A stretch of DNA of 64,000 bases from Triplophysa rosa (taxonomy: Eukaryota > Chordata > Actinopteri > Cypriniformes > Nemacheilidae): NCBI RefSeq assembly GCF_024868665.1, contig NC_079898.1, positions 14,616,358 to 14,680,357 on the forward strand, in the 5' to 3' direction. Both the position numbers and the translations under genes were made by a program. How positions within the stretch are numbered: the stretch's first letter is position 1; the number at the start of each line of letters is the position of its first letter. This document shows positions 26,772 through 39,727 of the stretch, in pieces. The notes under the pieces are model-generated. The model worked only from the letters and a program-made list of their open reading frames with translations, was not told the origin of the DNA and ran no database searches.

Positions 26772-28010
26772 GTTGAGTTCCCTTAATAAAATAAAGCAAT
26801 CGCACAGTTCATATTATAAACTTCATACTTATAATAAGATTTAGTTACACTTGACAACAGCTACAGTACCTAGGATGACAAGGAGGTCACGTTCCCCTCA
26901 GTGACAACGTGCAATAGGCCCCTAGATTTTTGGTGTCCAACGAATTGCCTGTTTTTAAAACAATAATAATTTAAACATAAAAGCCAACATTTGACAAATT
27001 AAAAGACAATTCGTCCATATGTGTACTATAAAACCCTGTATGAAGAGAAAACGTTTTCTTTAATATTTTAAATCTAAAATATTCTATATTTTTGAAAGTG
27101 GCATACACTAAACTAACGTTACTGGAGGAGGCGGTACAGTTGTTACAGCACTGTTGACTTGAGCGGGGAAAGTGAAACCAAAGCCAAAGCCCTTTTAAAA
27201 GGAAAGCCTGCTGCAACCATTAGCCAAAAACACGTAACGGCTTGATAACACCGGTACGCAGGAAAGGAGACCAGAGGCAGTTTTTTTTATCGATGTCAAT
27301 GGAAGAGAAGCTTCATTACACTGAATAAATCGCTTTTGTGAGGAAACAGCTGTTCATTTAAGGAATCGACTGCCTGTCCATTAACGTTCAACATGTTTCA
27401 CACCAAACAATATTATTATTATTATTATTAGTTATGAGAAAACTTGACCTGTAATAACTAAACTGCGCGGTTGTATACGACGCTGATGCAATTTTATGAA
27501 AAAAGGACATGAGTAATGTAAAATATTATATCGTATATTTGTTGTTGAATCAAAATAAAATAAATGTTAAAACATAAATGTTTCAATAAATACATTTGAA
27601 ATGTAATGACTTGACTGTAGCGTTGATCATGACAATGCAGTTTAATGTAAGTTATGCTTTCTCTGACTTCCAGAATTAAACAAATAAATTACATTTACGG
27701 CCATGTGGTCTATTTTAAACGATAACGTTATCAGGATAACCAACAAAATCTCTTTTCTTGTGCAATATTTATTGACAATATGAACAAACAAACCACGCAA
27801 CGTAAACTGTTGCCGACTGCCGTAAAACTGAACTCCGGCCACTGCCATTATGATTGGTTGAGGGTGCCTCACGTGATCCAGGTTAGCCGTTACGCTTTTT
27901 CCAATGGTAAGCTTCCATCAGCCTATATAAGAGTATCTCTACTAAAACTGTCCTGACTTCCAATGAATGTAAAAAGTGAATTTTACAGGCATAATATATT
28001 TTTTAAGTAC
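26772..28010. other. supv3l1 upstream region
   Basis: The stretch runs from the supv3l1 start codon to the end of the vps26a 3' UTR. It contains an ISRE-like GAAAGTGAAACC (27168-27179), a (TTA)n run (27410-27430), and a cluster of CCAAT, TCACGTGA and TATATAAG motifs at 27850-27935. No protein gene is recognised. Confidence 0.5.
27850..27935. promoter_or_regulatory. E-box/CCAAT/TATA motif cluster
   Basis: ATTGG (27853), the palindromic E-box TCACGTGA (27869-27876), CCAAT (27901-27905) and TATATAAG (27924-27931) lie within 80 bp. Read on plus, the spacing fits a promoter starting near 27955, which would run antisense into the vps26a 3' UTR. Read on minus, it could be a distal supv3l1 promoter about 1.1 kb upstream of its ATG. 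This is motif-based only. Confidence 0.3.
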
Positions 28011-28020
28011 AAACTTGCAT

Positions 28021-28026
28021 TTTATT
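28021..28026 (-). terminator. vps26a: vps26a polyadenylation signal
   Basis: AATAAA on the minus strand (TTTATT on plus) is a candidate end for a 3' UTR of about 1.2 kb (about 28005-29236). That stretch is AT-rich, holds no coding sequence and would fit the long 3' UTR known for VPS26A. Internal alternatives cannot be excluded. Confidence 0.35.
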
Positions 28027-29236
28027 TGACAGGTTGGCAGATAAACAATCTATGGCGGGATATGTACAATTTTTCAAGATGTACAAATGATACAGTTGCT
28101 TACCACAACTTCGATCAGTTTTTCTAAACACGTTTTAGCTTGTGAAACCCAATATTTATGAACGCAGACATTTATATTAGTTATATAGTGCGAGTTTTAA
28201 AATCAAGACTAAAGTTAACAGCTTCCATATTCACCGTTTAGTCCACGAGACAGACTGTAAGAGTCCAAATAAACGCTTTTGCTTCAGAACACACATAAAA
28301 TATACAAGAGTAGGACATAACAGTGAAAAATTGATAACCACTTTCAAAGAAACCTTAAAGCAGGATGACATGCAAGGAATATAACAATTTTAGACTTTCG
28401 ATGGCCTATCAAAAAAGTAGGCATTATGCAATGTGAGTGCAGTGTAGTTAATATTTAGAATTAAAGTAGTGAAAAATCATTCAAGAAATTCAGAAAACTG
28501 AACAAGAACTTCAAGTTGTCCTCTTTAACTACTGAGCCAGTGTTATTCCAACCTGGTTTTATAAGCTGCATATAAATATATATACCCAAATACACAAATG
28601 GCTTTAGTAAGCTTTTAGTACAACGCCTCTTACAAAGTCCTCTTTAAATATTTCATATATATTTATATAGACGTATACTTAAAAAAAAAAAAAGAAGGAC
28701 AAAAACTTTTCCCAAATAAAGACTATTTAGAAGACTATAAAAAAAGAACAGAGAAGACACTAAATAAGTTAAATATATATGACAACTTACAGCCTGGGTG
28801 ACACAAAATTTACTGTTATTACATTACTTGACCTCTTTTTTTACTTGGCCCCATAGCCTTTATTAAATGTTGCTATGAACTCAGATAACCAGCCAGCATG
28901 CATGAGGAAGCTCTCTAAAATGTGTTTTTGCTCTATGTGGAACATAGATGATACCAGTGAGTGCACTTTTAAAAACATTTCTTCTATGGAGGCGTGCAAC
29001 CTTGAATATGTGCTATATGACTGACATGATTTCCAGTGCTTTCTAAAAAGTGTCCTTGAATACTAACAGATTGCTTGCTGTGGATGGCAGGGTGGATAGA
29101 GCCAATTCAGGCACAGTTTATCAGCATAAGCTGTGAGGGACGACCATGTGAACAGCGATCTGTATGTTTTTCTTCTTTCTTCTAACCCCTCACTCAGAGG
29201 AAAAGTTTCCCTGGCGGGTTGCTCCAATCCCCCTGC

Positions 29237-32200
29237 TCACATTTCCGGCTGTTCAGCAGCGAGACTCGGCCGAGACTCAGGTGACTCGTAGCGCTGATGG
29301 AAGTTTCGTTTTCGCAGTTTCTCTGGTGCCTTCCTCCACAAAACAATTTCCTACAAAAGAACCGTTATTTCACAAGTAATTTCTTTCTGATAATAAGTAA
29401 ACATGTCTTGCTTGACTAACAGGAGAAAAATTACAATTCTCAATTACAAGAGTGGCAAACCATCGAAAATGGTAAATTCTCTCAAACAAATGAAAAATGT
29501 ACATATGCTCTGTACCTGCTGTTTGAAGTATCTCCTGTCTTCATCATCCACAAGAACCAAGTTCAAAAAGAACCTCACAGAGAACTTCTTGTTTACGTCT
29601 CTCATTGTGGGTGTAAGGTCATAACCAGCCAGAAAGAGCCTAATAGGAATTGATTCACCTAGCAGAAAAGTTGTCAGGTCTTCATTACGACTGCTCATGC
29701 TTTTATATTAATAGAAAATCAGATAAATTTGTGAACACTATAGGCTTTCCATGTACACACACAGTTTACAGTCTACCTGTCATTAATATCTTTTTAGTTT
29801 AAAAGACCCACAGTAACTGATCAGAACACTACAACAAATACTGAAAATGATCTCATGTCTACATACAAAAAGTCAAAAGAAGTCTCCATGAGATGATAAT
29901 GGCGTTTTAATTAAAAGAATGCCATGGTCATCCAAAAGTTTGTAAATGGACTCTGATGAACCCCTAGGGCCTAAGCCATACAGTACCTTAACTATTTTTT
30001 CACCCATGATGTATCTCTATTATTGGACATTGTTTAAAAATACAAAAAATATTGGGCAGCAATGCTCACCCTTGACTGGTGCGCCATCCATAATCTCATA
30101 TTTGGCCACAGTCTCTGTCTCAGTAGTTGTACTCGGACCTAGACAGGCATGACACATGTATTAAATCTCATGTTATTCAGCACACAAAGAGAAACAAATA
30201 CATTTAAGTAAGGTTAATAATACATTTCAAAGGTTAATCTCATGATCAATTTCATGACAAACAGACTACTACTACTGTTACTATGTTCCATGGATCATAA
30301 AATACATTCTGTCAAAACAACCATTAAAGTCCGGGTAAAGAGAATTCTGATAATTGTTTCTAAACACATTATAGATGTTATAAATGTATTGCTGAAACAC
30401 ATTACAAATACTCAGAAGTATGTAGTACTGAATTGTGGAGTTAAACCGTAAAACAGTTTTTTACCAACTCTGTTAAGGATTTATTAGGCGGGGCACACAA
30501 GTGGGTGTGGTTTCAGTGCAACAGCAGACACGCCCCCATCATTTGAGAGCAGAGTCTACTGCTTATTTTTCCAAGAACTTATTTATTTGCTTGGATGGTT
30601 TTTTCTCCAATCAAATTTGGCTGGGTGGTTAGTAACACGTTTTTCTGTTGTGTGAAAAACTCAGAACACATATTTTAATGTCACTTTACACGGACTTTAA
30701 TTCATCTTACAGTCATGTATATATAAATTCTATAAATAAAATCTTACCAATTCCTGTCATTTCTTTCTTTATCAACTGAAGCTCCATGTGTTGGATTTTA
30801 ATTCGTACAAGCAGGAAATAAATTTTACCCACAATGACATCTTTGAGGTGATACCTGACAGGTAATGAGAAAACCATTGTTAGCACAGATTTAGATTAGA
30901 ATGTTTAAACCACTAAATCAATAAACATTCCTAAAAGCCAGTAAAACTCAGCACTCATTTTTAGATGAATCATTCAAGTGCACTTACTTAGACTTATTGT
31001 ATTCAAATTCTATATGTAGACAGTCTTCAATGCCTACTTCCATTTTGATAGAATTGTTGACATCGGGGTAAGTGGCCAGCTGATGGACAATGAGGTCACA
31101 TTCCTTTACCAAATCAGACAACCTCCTCACAATTGTGACTTTAAGGAAATATCTGCAGAGACATCAAAAGCACATGATCTTCTCACGAAATGTAAAAGGA
31201 TAAAACAGCACTGAGATATCTTAGGGCGGTTTCACATTAGCACTTATGGTGCGCACCCGAGTTTGATTAACGTCAGAGTTCGGTTCGTTTGGATGATATG
31301 AATGCTGCCTTCCGAATCCGGATGTGCACCCGCAAACTGTACCCGAGTCCGCCTAAAAAGGGAGGTCTGGGGTGCGGTTCATGTGAACTCCAGTATGATT
31401 TGCTGCTGATAAGAATGCTATTGTACCAAATCGCGGAAGTGAACCACTATTAATGATGTCTTATTTGGTAAAAATGTGTGCTTGTGTGTGTTTCACTCAC
31501 TTTTCTGACAAGCGTGACTGACGTGCTCCAAGCAAAGAGCTGTATATCTCATTTGCAGTACAATCATAAGACAGACGAAAGTGCCGTTATGTACTGAAGC
31601 TTTGGAAACAAAACTAATGGTTCAAAAACATAAATGTATAAAAGTGAAGCGAGCAATGTTGTGCATTTTGCTGCCTTCTGCTGCGTCGTCATTACAAGCG
31701 ACAGGGTAAATAGCTGCAGGCTTGATGACACAGCAAACCACGGTTCGGACCCAAATAAAATAATATGAACGCAATCGAACTAAGGTTCGGAAAAGGCAAT
31801 CTAACTAAATGTGAAACCACCCGTAAGGCAATTTTTATCACCTCAATAGTTGTTTGTTTTAGGTTAAATGTGGTACCTAACTACTGTGCACACTAAAATC
31901 CTTCATTTCCCCAAAGTCTCTACTAACCTCAGCCGCACATTTGCTCCAACATAGGACTCATATGGTTTTTCCACCTGCATGAACTCAAAGTCATAGCTGC
32001 GGTTCTGCGTCAGCTCTCCAGGCAGAGCAAGCTCTTTCACAAGGTTTACAAACTCATGAGTATTGCTTTTATCACTGAAGAGCTCTGCATGAGCAAACAC
32101 AGACAATGACTATATTAGTGATATGGGTTTGTTGTAAGGCGAACAATCAAATGGTAAATACTGCGAAATAAACCCCAGGGGGGGTGATCAGGACTCCGAG

Positions 32201-33762
32201 CCCTTGTAGGAGATTAGCTGCCAGGAACAATGTTAAAAATACAGATTAGCAGTCATTGTACGCCAAAGTTTGACAAGTCAAAACAGTATTCCAGATTTGT
32301 AAAAAGATAGTGAGCACAGTGGAAGGACCCAGTGTTGCATAATAAGGTTAATGACTTTTTGCATCAGTCGCATTAAGTATCACTAATTATCCTTAACAAA
32401 TGGGACGATATTTTCGGAACATGTTATAATTGAAATACAAAGTAAAAAAGTCTTTAATGTGTAGCATTTAAACACCCTTAAATGTCTCTGTACTGTACGG
32501 CATCATAACAGCATACCTCCTTCACAGAGAATGTGTAGCACAGACTAGGCATTTTTCATGTGACATCCACATGCTCTCTTAAGCTTTCGGCATAACAGAG
32601 CTGTGATACTGAACACTGTTTACTGCATGAATGCCTTAGGCGAGAAAGTAACAAAATGTGTTTAACTTACCAATCTGTCCTACAAATTCAATGCGAATTC
32701 CCTGATGTTCCAGTCTCTTGCCTGTTTGTTTCACATTGATATTTACCTTGGGGCGACATGAGACAAACTATGTAAACTGTCTTTCAAAATAAGTGACTCA
32801 AGCAAGCACAGGCGATGTCTGCTCGCTAACCTTTCCTGAAACTGATTCTCCATCATAAAACAGATAATGCTTTTCCAATTTCCCTTCCTCAGTCTTCAGC
32901 TCTGCTGTTTTTCTGCTTTCAGCGTCGTTCAGGATTACATCGATTTCACACAAAGGACCAAACAGACCCCCAAGGAAACTCTGAAACAACAGTCGAACAC
33001 ATATTGTGCATGTTCTCACACGAATTTACCATTTAAAATCTGAAGAAAGAAATCTGATGATTACCAACACAATGATCAGAAATCACCTACACAAAAACTC
33101 TTTAACATGAACATTTAGACAAAAAATATTATTTCATTCAAAATAAGGACAAGATACTTCATTGTCAATCTGTTTTTCGTATTCGTACTATATTACAATT
33201 AAAGTCACATGTGTCTGTCTGCATGTTCTGTCTCTACAAATATAAGTCACATCTAGACCAATGACAATAATCCCTTATGGCAATAAATTGCTGACGCAAT
33301 GCAAAAGCATTTTAGCTGTCATATGATTTTTTCCCTCAATATACATACCGTAAATCATTTGTGTATAAATGAACATACTTACAAATATTAGTTTTTGCGA
33401 AAAGCTAATTCAACGCTGTCGAGGATTCTTTAACAGAGAGTTTGTTTAAACTGCAGTTTTTTACAGCTGCCGCTAAATGGCCTGTAGGAATTGCATGTAT
33501 GTATGTATGTAAACAAACAAACCACAAATTGTATATATTTCACATTAGGAACATTTGAAGGGACAGTGAGTCAGTTTACTTAAAGCTAGTGTTTTATTCG
33601 CTTCCCCACCCTAAACGAATCCTTCAGGACTTCTATGGCCTACTTTTGGCTAGGTGAAGTCTAAACATGTTTGGCAATATTCTGAGCTTTTACATAACGT
33701 GTTATAAAGAAAAGAGGGCATAATTTGTATCTATAAATGCTGTCTGGTTTTATACTCACCAT
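29237..33762 (-). CDS. vps26a: Retromer subunit VPS26A
   Basis: VPS26A is an arrestin-fold subunit of the retromer core, with VPS35 and VPS29, which recycles cargo from endosomes. The coding exons are 33760-33762 (ATG only), 32831-32980, 32671-32746, 31928-32084, 30988-31152, 30748-30854, 30070-30138, 29516-29658 and 29237-29350. They give 327 codons plus TGA, the same length as human VPS26A. Recognisable segments in order are SFLGGLFGPLCEIDV, HYLFYDGESVSGKV, EHQGIRIEFVGQI, ELALPGELTQNRSYDFEF, GIEDCLHIEFEYNKSK, LLVRIKIQHMELQLIKKE, IPIRLFLAGYDLTPTMRDV and the tail SAEQPEM-like AAEQPEM. The paralogue VPS26B differs in its C-terminal tail, so VPS26A is preferred. The initiator codon sits alone on its exon, directly followed by GTGAGT. 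Confidence 0.97.
31221..31826. mobile_element. MITE-like element with GGTTTCACATT termini (vps26a intron 4)
   Basis: The left end TTAGGGCGGTTTCACATT and right end AATGTGAAACCACCCGTAA are inverted copies. The interior is about 600 bp with inverted GTTCGG/CCGAAC-type motifs and no coding capacity. It lies between vps26a coding exons 4 (31928-32084) and 5 (30988-31152). The family is unassigned; it resembles common cyprinid non-autonomous DNA transposons. Confidence 0.6.
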
Positions 33763-35600
33763 TTCAGCGCCGTAGCTTTAGCTCGAGCACAGTCTTCCTA
33801 GGTAAGCGTCCGCTGGATTCCTGTTTCTCTGAGCAAAACTGTGTCCAGGACCTACAGGAACACACAGTGAGTGAATGCTGAAATATTAAGAACGTGTACA
33901 CTGGATTTTCAAAATAAAAGTCACAGTTCTTTTATTTTGTAAATGTTACGTTTATTCGATTCTTTATATGGCTCATTGTTAGAGTTTAATATATATCAGT
34001 CGTTGAAATAAAATAAGAATATACAAATAAAAGATGCGTCTTTTCACTATTCCTCATACTTATAGCTATTAGAACTGTCATCTTAAATGAAAATGAAAAA
34101 ATGGTTTTAGTGAGTATATGTGGAAATTCTATTTACTTTTTAATATAGATAATCACCTAGTGTTCTTGACATCAGTCTTGTAGTGTATAGTTTACTTTAA
34201 TGAAAAAAATCATAGGAACCCATATTATGATATTACGTCATTAACAGCCTTTATACACATTTAAAAAAACTTATATTATTTGAGTATGCTCAGCCCCACT
34301 AATTGAAATAAGTGTTGTCACTACCATCAGGTTTACCATTGAAACAAATGCTGTCACATCAGCAATGAAGGCAATTGTTCAAGTGCCAGCGTGGGATTAT
34401 GCTGCATGAGGCAGACAGTATGTTGCTGATTTCTATGGAACAGTTATTTGCCATTTAGACTGAACATAATTTATTGTTTCTTATTATTATGTGCTATAGA
34501 AAGAGGTAAATCCATGTTTAATAATTATAATTAATAATTATAATTTTGCATTGTGATTAATGATGCACTGTAAATGTCTTCAGGAATTATATATAAAAAC
34601 AAAAATACAAAAATTCACCCTTTCTGTTTTCACAACTTGGGTATTCAGTTTACCGAGAAATCATACAATATCAACAAGGAAGGAGAAAGAAGAAAAGAAC
34701 TGGTGAAATATAAAGACAGATTTACAGAACTTTCACAAGCAACAAATTGAAGGACATATTGTACACAACCACTTATGATATCAGGCCGTTCATTGACTAG
34801 TGATTGTCCAAACAGAACAAAACCCTTTTTTTTTGTATTTTTGTATTCTAGACTGGCTAAGTTGAAATCTATTTAAAGTCTTTAACATAATGACTTATGT
34901 TATGTTCTAACTCATAATGACTTAGTGTATGCTGCTAAAAATGTCTTTCAAGTATGGAATCTGTGTAGGTGTATAGGAAATGACATACTTTAATATTTCC
35001 ATTTTGCACTTTTGTTTAGAAAGCACGGTTGTAGGTTTCACTTTGTCCCATCAATTTAATGTTTTTAATGGTTGTCTCAATTCATGTGAAAATAACAAAT
35101 GAAACAGAAACAAAACTCCACAAAGAAACACTGTGGATACAGTACATTTGCATAATTAATTTGACAACAGAAAAGTGTAGCCTAACTCATGACAATAAAG
35201 TCACATATTTCAAAGGTTCAAGTTAACCAAGTAAAAAAGTATTACATTTTCTAAATAAATTGTTATGTACAATTTTTGTCATGTTGTATTTTGTTATGTG
35301 AAAATCATTTGCATTAATTCCTGAATGAACTGTTAAACTTTCATACAAACTCTAAAATGTCTATAAGGCATAAATTCAACACTAAAGCATTTAATACCAC
35401 AGACATTCAGAAACAGGTCATAAGACGTAAGAGTCAGGAAACGCACAACATAGATGCACAAGTCAGAGTGCGACAACACTCTTCTGGTAAAACAGGAAGC
35501 TTGAATCGCTGACCTCATATAATCTGTAGTACTATATAGTCCAGTCCCACTCTTTTTTTTGTTAGTGATGAAAGACAAATGCTATATAGTTTAAAAGTTG
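33763..35600. other. Intergenic region vps26a-srgn
   Basis: The stretch holds the vps26a 5' UTR and promoter side (about 33763-33850) and then AT-rich DNA up to the srgn 3' end. No TATA or strong GC box is evident for vps26a. I see no other gene or recognisable element. A short (GTAT)n run at 33495-33511 lies just before it, in vps26a intron 1. Confidence 0.5.
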
Positions 35601-35602
35601 TT

Positions 35603-35608
35603 TTTATT
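35603..35608 (-). terminator. srgn: srgn polyadenylation signal
   Basis: AATAAA on the minus strand lies about 330 nt past the srgn stop codon, giving a 3' UTR of about 35585-35934. That UTR is AT-rich and holds nothing else. Confidence 0.45.
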
Positions 35609-35934
35609 TAATGATCAACACTTTAAACAATACAATACTGGCAACATAAAGATTAAAAAAGTACCAACATTTTCTTGGGTTGGCCTTTACATAAACAATA
35701 TTCTATTCCCCAAAACTCAAATGATTGTTTTGATAGTTATGTCAAATGTGATTAGGGGTAGCACTGTAGACATTGAGAGTAAATAAAATAATACTTTTTT
35801 AATAGAAAATCTTTATCAATATAAATAGAGCTTGCAGAGCATATCACGTTTAATTATATATTTTACCAAGAAGGAATATTCTGCATATTTCACATTGTAC
35901 AGATGAAAAAGAAACATCGGGTGGATTAATCTCT

Positions 35935-38226
35935 TCACGGAATCATATTTTCATCTTTCAAATCTCCTTCAGAAAGCTCATCTATTTTTTCAGGGAAGAC
36001 AAAGTTGGAATAATCAATGTCTCCACTGGCCTCTATCCAAGCTGTTGTTGTCTCCTTTTCATTCGTGTTAAGCTCCTGCTCTGGACCATCTCTCAGAAAA
36101 ATCATTGTGTCTGAGTTACCTGAACCCTCTCCTGATTGTTCCTCCATCTCAGGAGTGATTTCCTCTGTGCTAACTGGGAATCTGTTAGAAAACAAAAGCA
36201 CAGGCATTCAAAAGTGCTCCAACATCCTCTCATTCCTTCCTGCATTTTTTTTAAGAACACAGTAAGTGGCCGGTTTCTTAACCTTCCAACAAACCTCCCT
36301 ATTTATGTACTGTGAAGCCAAATTTGTTGCATACAAATCTGAGCTTTAATATAGTGTATGTAACATGATCCATGTGATAAACACAGTTTCGAAAAGTGCC
36401 TCCTTTTTTGGTAAAAAGGTAACATCCGTGCATGAATTAGTGAAAAAAGGAAGATTATTAAGTGAATACAACATAAAAATATTTCTGGACAAAGTTATCG
36501 TTTTTCACATTTTAAAGTTTAAATAATGAAATACCACAGTTACACTACTTTCGATAGTCGCATGAGATACTACAGTGCCATGACATCAGTGTGATTGATA
36601 TGTGGAAGGAAGTGACCCAGCATGGGAAACCATAAAGAGGATAATTTTATGCTGAGCAGAAAATGAAATAACCACAGAAAGATAATGAAACAGCAGAAAT
36701 GTAAGATTCTGTTTCTAAACAATAAGAATATATTGATGTGCATACATATTAGACCTTATGATGTCTAGAAAGGGAAGCAGAGATCTGAAATATGAATGTG
36801 AATAATAATAAAAAGAATATATATAAAAAAGTATTTATAGCTAGAAACATGTACAGTGTGACAGAATCCATAAATGTTGTTCTCATTCTCAGTAAAGTCT
36901 TAAAGAAAATGTGAAGCCATTGAAAAAACTGAGATCATACTTATGATTCACAATATCAAATCATTACTCAGAAAAAGCCCCACAATTTCCACATACAATT
37001 TGACTAGAACATTCCAAGAAAGAAAGAAAACATTTTTATATCTGAGTTTTAATACTTTAATACCATTTCTGACCGCACCTGAAAAATATTTCACAACAAG
37101 CTCTGTTTTTAAAAACCTTTAAGTGAATTTTAATAGATATACATGAAATGTATCTCACGATTATTATCAAAAAATGTATATCTGTTTTAATTCACTTTTT
37201 CTGAAATGCGACACAAGGTTTTCAGTTGGGATAGCGACTTGTGCCCAGTATGTAACCTTTTATTTTTTACTAAACCTTGACATTACCAAACAATACAGCT
37301 AAGCAGACTCTGATTTCAATATGACTTGCATATCAATTCTAAATTTAATGAACAAACAAGCAACTCACATGTCTTTCACAGCAGAACGTGGAAGTCGTGG
37401 ACTTTTCCCTTCAAGTGGCACCAAGGGGCCCATCTGTGTGACGCAGTTAGCATTCTGGTCTTCAGGTTTGCACTTCACCCATGTATATCTGCCTTTGGTT
37501 GGTGCTCCTGAGCTCACTGATAATACAAAGTAATTGATGAGCACTCCGTGTTTTTAACTAAAATATGATTTAATATAAAGGCTCGCACAATCTTGACCCC
37601 AACAAACGGAAATAGGCGAAATATATTAAACAACATTTTGATTGCATGTTTCAATTAAGAATAGTGATTGTGAAAAGTGAACAAGTATGGATACAGATGA
37701 TAAAATCAGACCAAAATAGCCTATATAAAAACGACTGTTTGTATTATAAAAGACAACAATGAAACATGTCATGATGATTGAATTGAATGAAATGTCATTA
37801 AGACTGTTTTTCCATAAACGTTTTCTGGTCTAGGTGGTGCTTTCGCAAAAGCTATGCAGGAAGATAACGGTATTGACGTCGCCGTCTGAGTCATGGTTTG
37901 AGTTTACTAAAAAGCTGTATGTAGTAACTTTACCAACCCAACAATTTGACAGTTGACTATCGATTGACAAACTAGTTGTCTATTTTTAATGTGTTAGCCA
38001 TTCAAAGTTTGTTAGAGCTGGAAAGACGCACTTTCTAAAGCTCTGTGAAAAAACAATTGCGATGGAGTTTTTAACGTATAGTTCTGTAAAGTGGCGTTTT
38101 ATTATCGCAAATATCAACCCATCCTTTGAAGTAAAAAAAACGCTGAAAAATTAACTCACCGAATCCACTGTGCCCAAACAGGCATATTATCGCCAGTGCC
38201 AAAGTTATTCTGCGGTAAAATTGCAT
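35935..38226 (-). CDS. srgn: Serglycin (haematopoietic proteoglycan core protein)
   Basis: Serglycin is the core protein of secretory-granule proteoglycans in leukocytes and binds proteases and chemokines through its glycosaminoglycan chains. Three exons (38160-38226, 37369-37516, 35935-36181) give 153 codons plus TGA, close to human (158). Exon 1 encodes a signal peptide (MQFYRRITLALAIICLFGHS). Exon 2 holds the conserved N-terminal motif GRYTWVKCKPEDQNANC with the Cys pair and GPLVPLEG. Exon 3 is acidic. It has only a few Ser-Gly dipeptides (SGEGSG and ASGD) in place of the long Ser-Gly repeat of mammals, and a downstream DYSNFVFPE. Assignment rests on exon structure, the YxWVxCxP motif and position between vps26a and kifbp. 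Confidence 0.9.
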
Positions 38227-38964
38227 CCTATTTTCCCTGTGAAGAAGATGAAAAGAAAATGTCTCAGCGAACTTCAGACAAGAACTTTGTAGAAAAATAT
38301 GTGAAAGACCCTGCCCCTGTGTGCGTCATTGTTTCCTGAAATCTGCCTACATCGTTTCGGTTTGGCGGTTCTCTCAAGCAAGCGATGTCAAAAGATGGGG
38401 GAAACACATGAGCCGATTTTTAACAAGTCTTTACTGGTGCCTTTCTGTACGGGTACTATGACATCACGTAACAAAAACAAAACGAGTTTAACGGACTTTT
38501 TAAAAATAAACACTAACAATGGCAGAGCAAATTAAACAAAACTGAAACAAGAGAGCTTAAATGAAAGACTTTTAAGACATACTGTATTTGTTACAAATAT
38601 GATAAAAGAACATTTAATGTTAATATTATATACTAGTAGTAGGCCTATACAGTATTTTAGTAAAAAAATATTTTTGTGACGTCAGCCTCAGACACACAGA
38701 CGCTTGATCCAAACTAAACACATATGAGTGTACTTTATAGGCCTACATAATAAAATATCTGGCTTTGTTTTACTTTGACTTTTAACCAATGGCCACCCAT
38801 TCACAGCTGGTTCTAGATTTAGCCTATATGCTCTAGCCTCCTTGCCAAATGTGTAAGGGTCTTCGTTTAGTTATTTTGACACAACCTATAGGCTATCTGT
38901 GTCAGGCCTAGACTTAAGCAACGCATGATGCAAATAATCAGCTGTAATATCCTGGAGGCCACTA

Positions 38965-39180
38965 CACTCTTAAAAATAAAAGCGCTTCATAAGGTTCTTT
39001 GATGCCATAGAATAACCAATATAACTTCCACTTTCTGTTTCACAAAAGGTTCTTTGTAGCGAAAAAGGGTTCTTCAGATAATAAAAAGGTAAGAAAGAGA
39101 TGGTTCTTTGTGGAACCAAAAATGGTTCTTCTATGGCATCGCTGTGAAGAACCTTTTAAGCACCTTTATCTTTTAGAGTG
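38965..39180. mobile_element. MITE with CACTCT termini, TA target duplication
   Basis: This is the second copy of the family at 16691-16954. The ends CACTCTTAAAAATAAAAGCG and CACCTTTATCTTTTAGAGTG are inverted, and TA flanks both sides (38963-38964, 39181-39182). The interior GGTTCTTTGTGGAACC motifs are shared. It is non-coding. Confidence 0.75.
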
Positions 39181-39457
39181 TATAGCCCATATCACGGACA
39201 GCATCATGTGACATGTTGCTTTTATTCCAGATTACATACTAAATCAAAGTTATTGTTTTTACAACTCTGCTGTAACTTGCCCATGGTGTTGTGCAATGCT
39301 GACTCATAGCATACCGTCAGGTATTTGGGTTAAATTCTACAGAATCATTTATATGTAGACATTACAAGATTATTTCCACATTCAAACACATCCCTTTTTT
39401 TATCTAAAAAGAAATTCTCTTTAGGCTCACTTAAATGGATTCTACAATACATGTAAC

Positions 39458-39727
39458 TGTCACGCTCTCAGTTGGTGTTCCCCTGTTATTTTGGACTTAG
39501 GTTATTTCCTGTTTGCGTACCATGTTTGTAGTCTTTTGTAGTTTTTTGTGTTAATTAGTTTCCCCAGGTGTTTCTTGTTTCCTTGTTATCCCAGTGTATT
39601 TAAGCCCCAGTGTTTCCTTTGTTTGGTGTTGGTCTTTGTTTTATGCTTGGTTCAATCTGTGGATTACCTTGGTTTGTTTGGCATTTATTAATTACATTTT
39701 TTAATTGCCTGGTTTATTATTGTAACA
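39458..39727 (+). mobile_element. Solo LTR with 5-bp target duplication
   Basis: The 270-bp unit begins TGTCACGCTC and ends TTGTAACA, the TG..CA form of LTRs. The flanks are an identical GTAAC on each side (39453-39457 and 39728-39732). A TATA-like GTATTTAAG lies near 39596 in the plus orientation. No internal retrotransposon sequence is adjacent, so it is a solo LTR left by recombination. The superfamily is unassigned. Confidence 0.8.
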
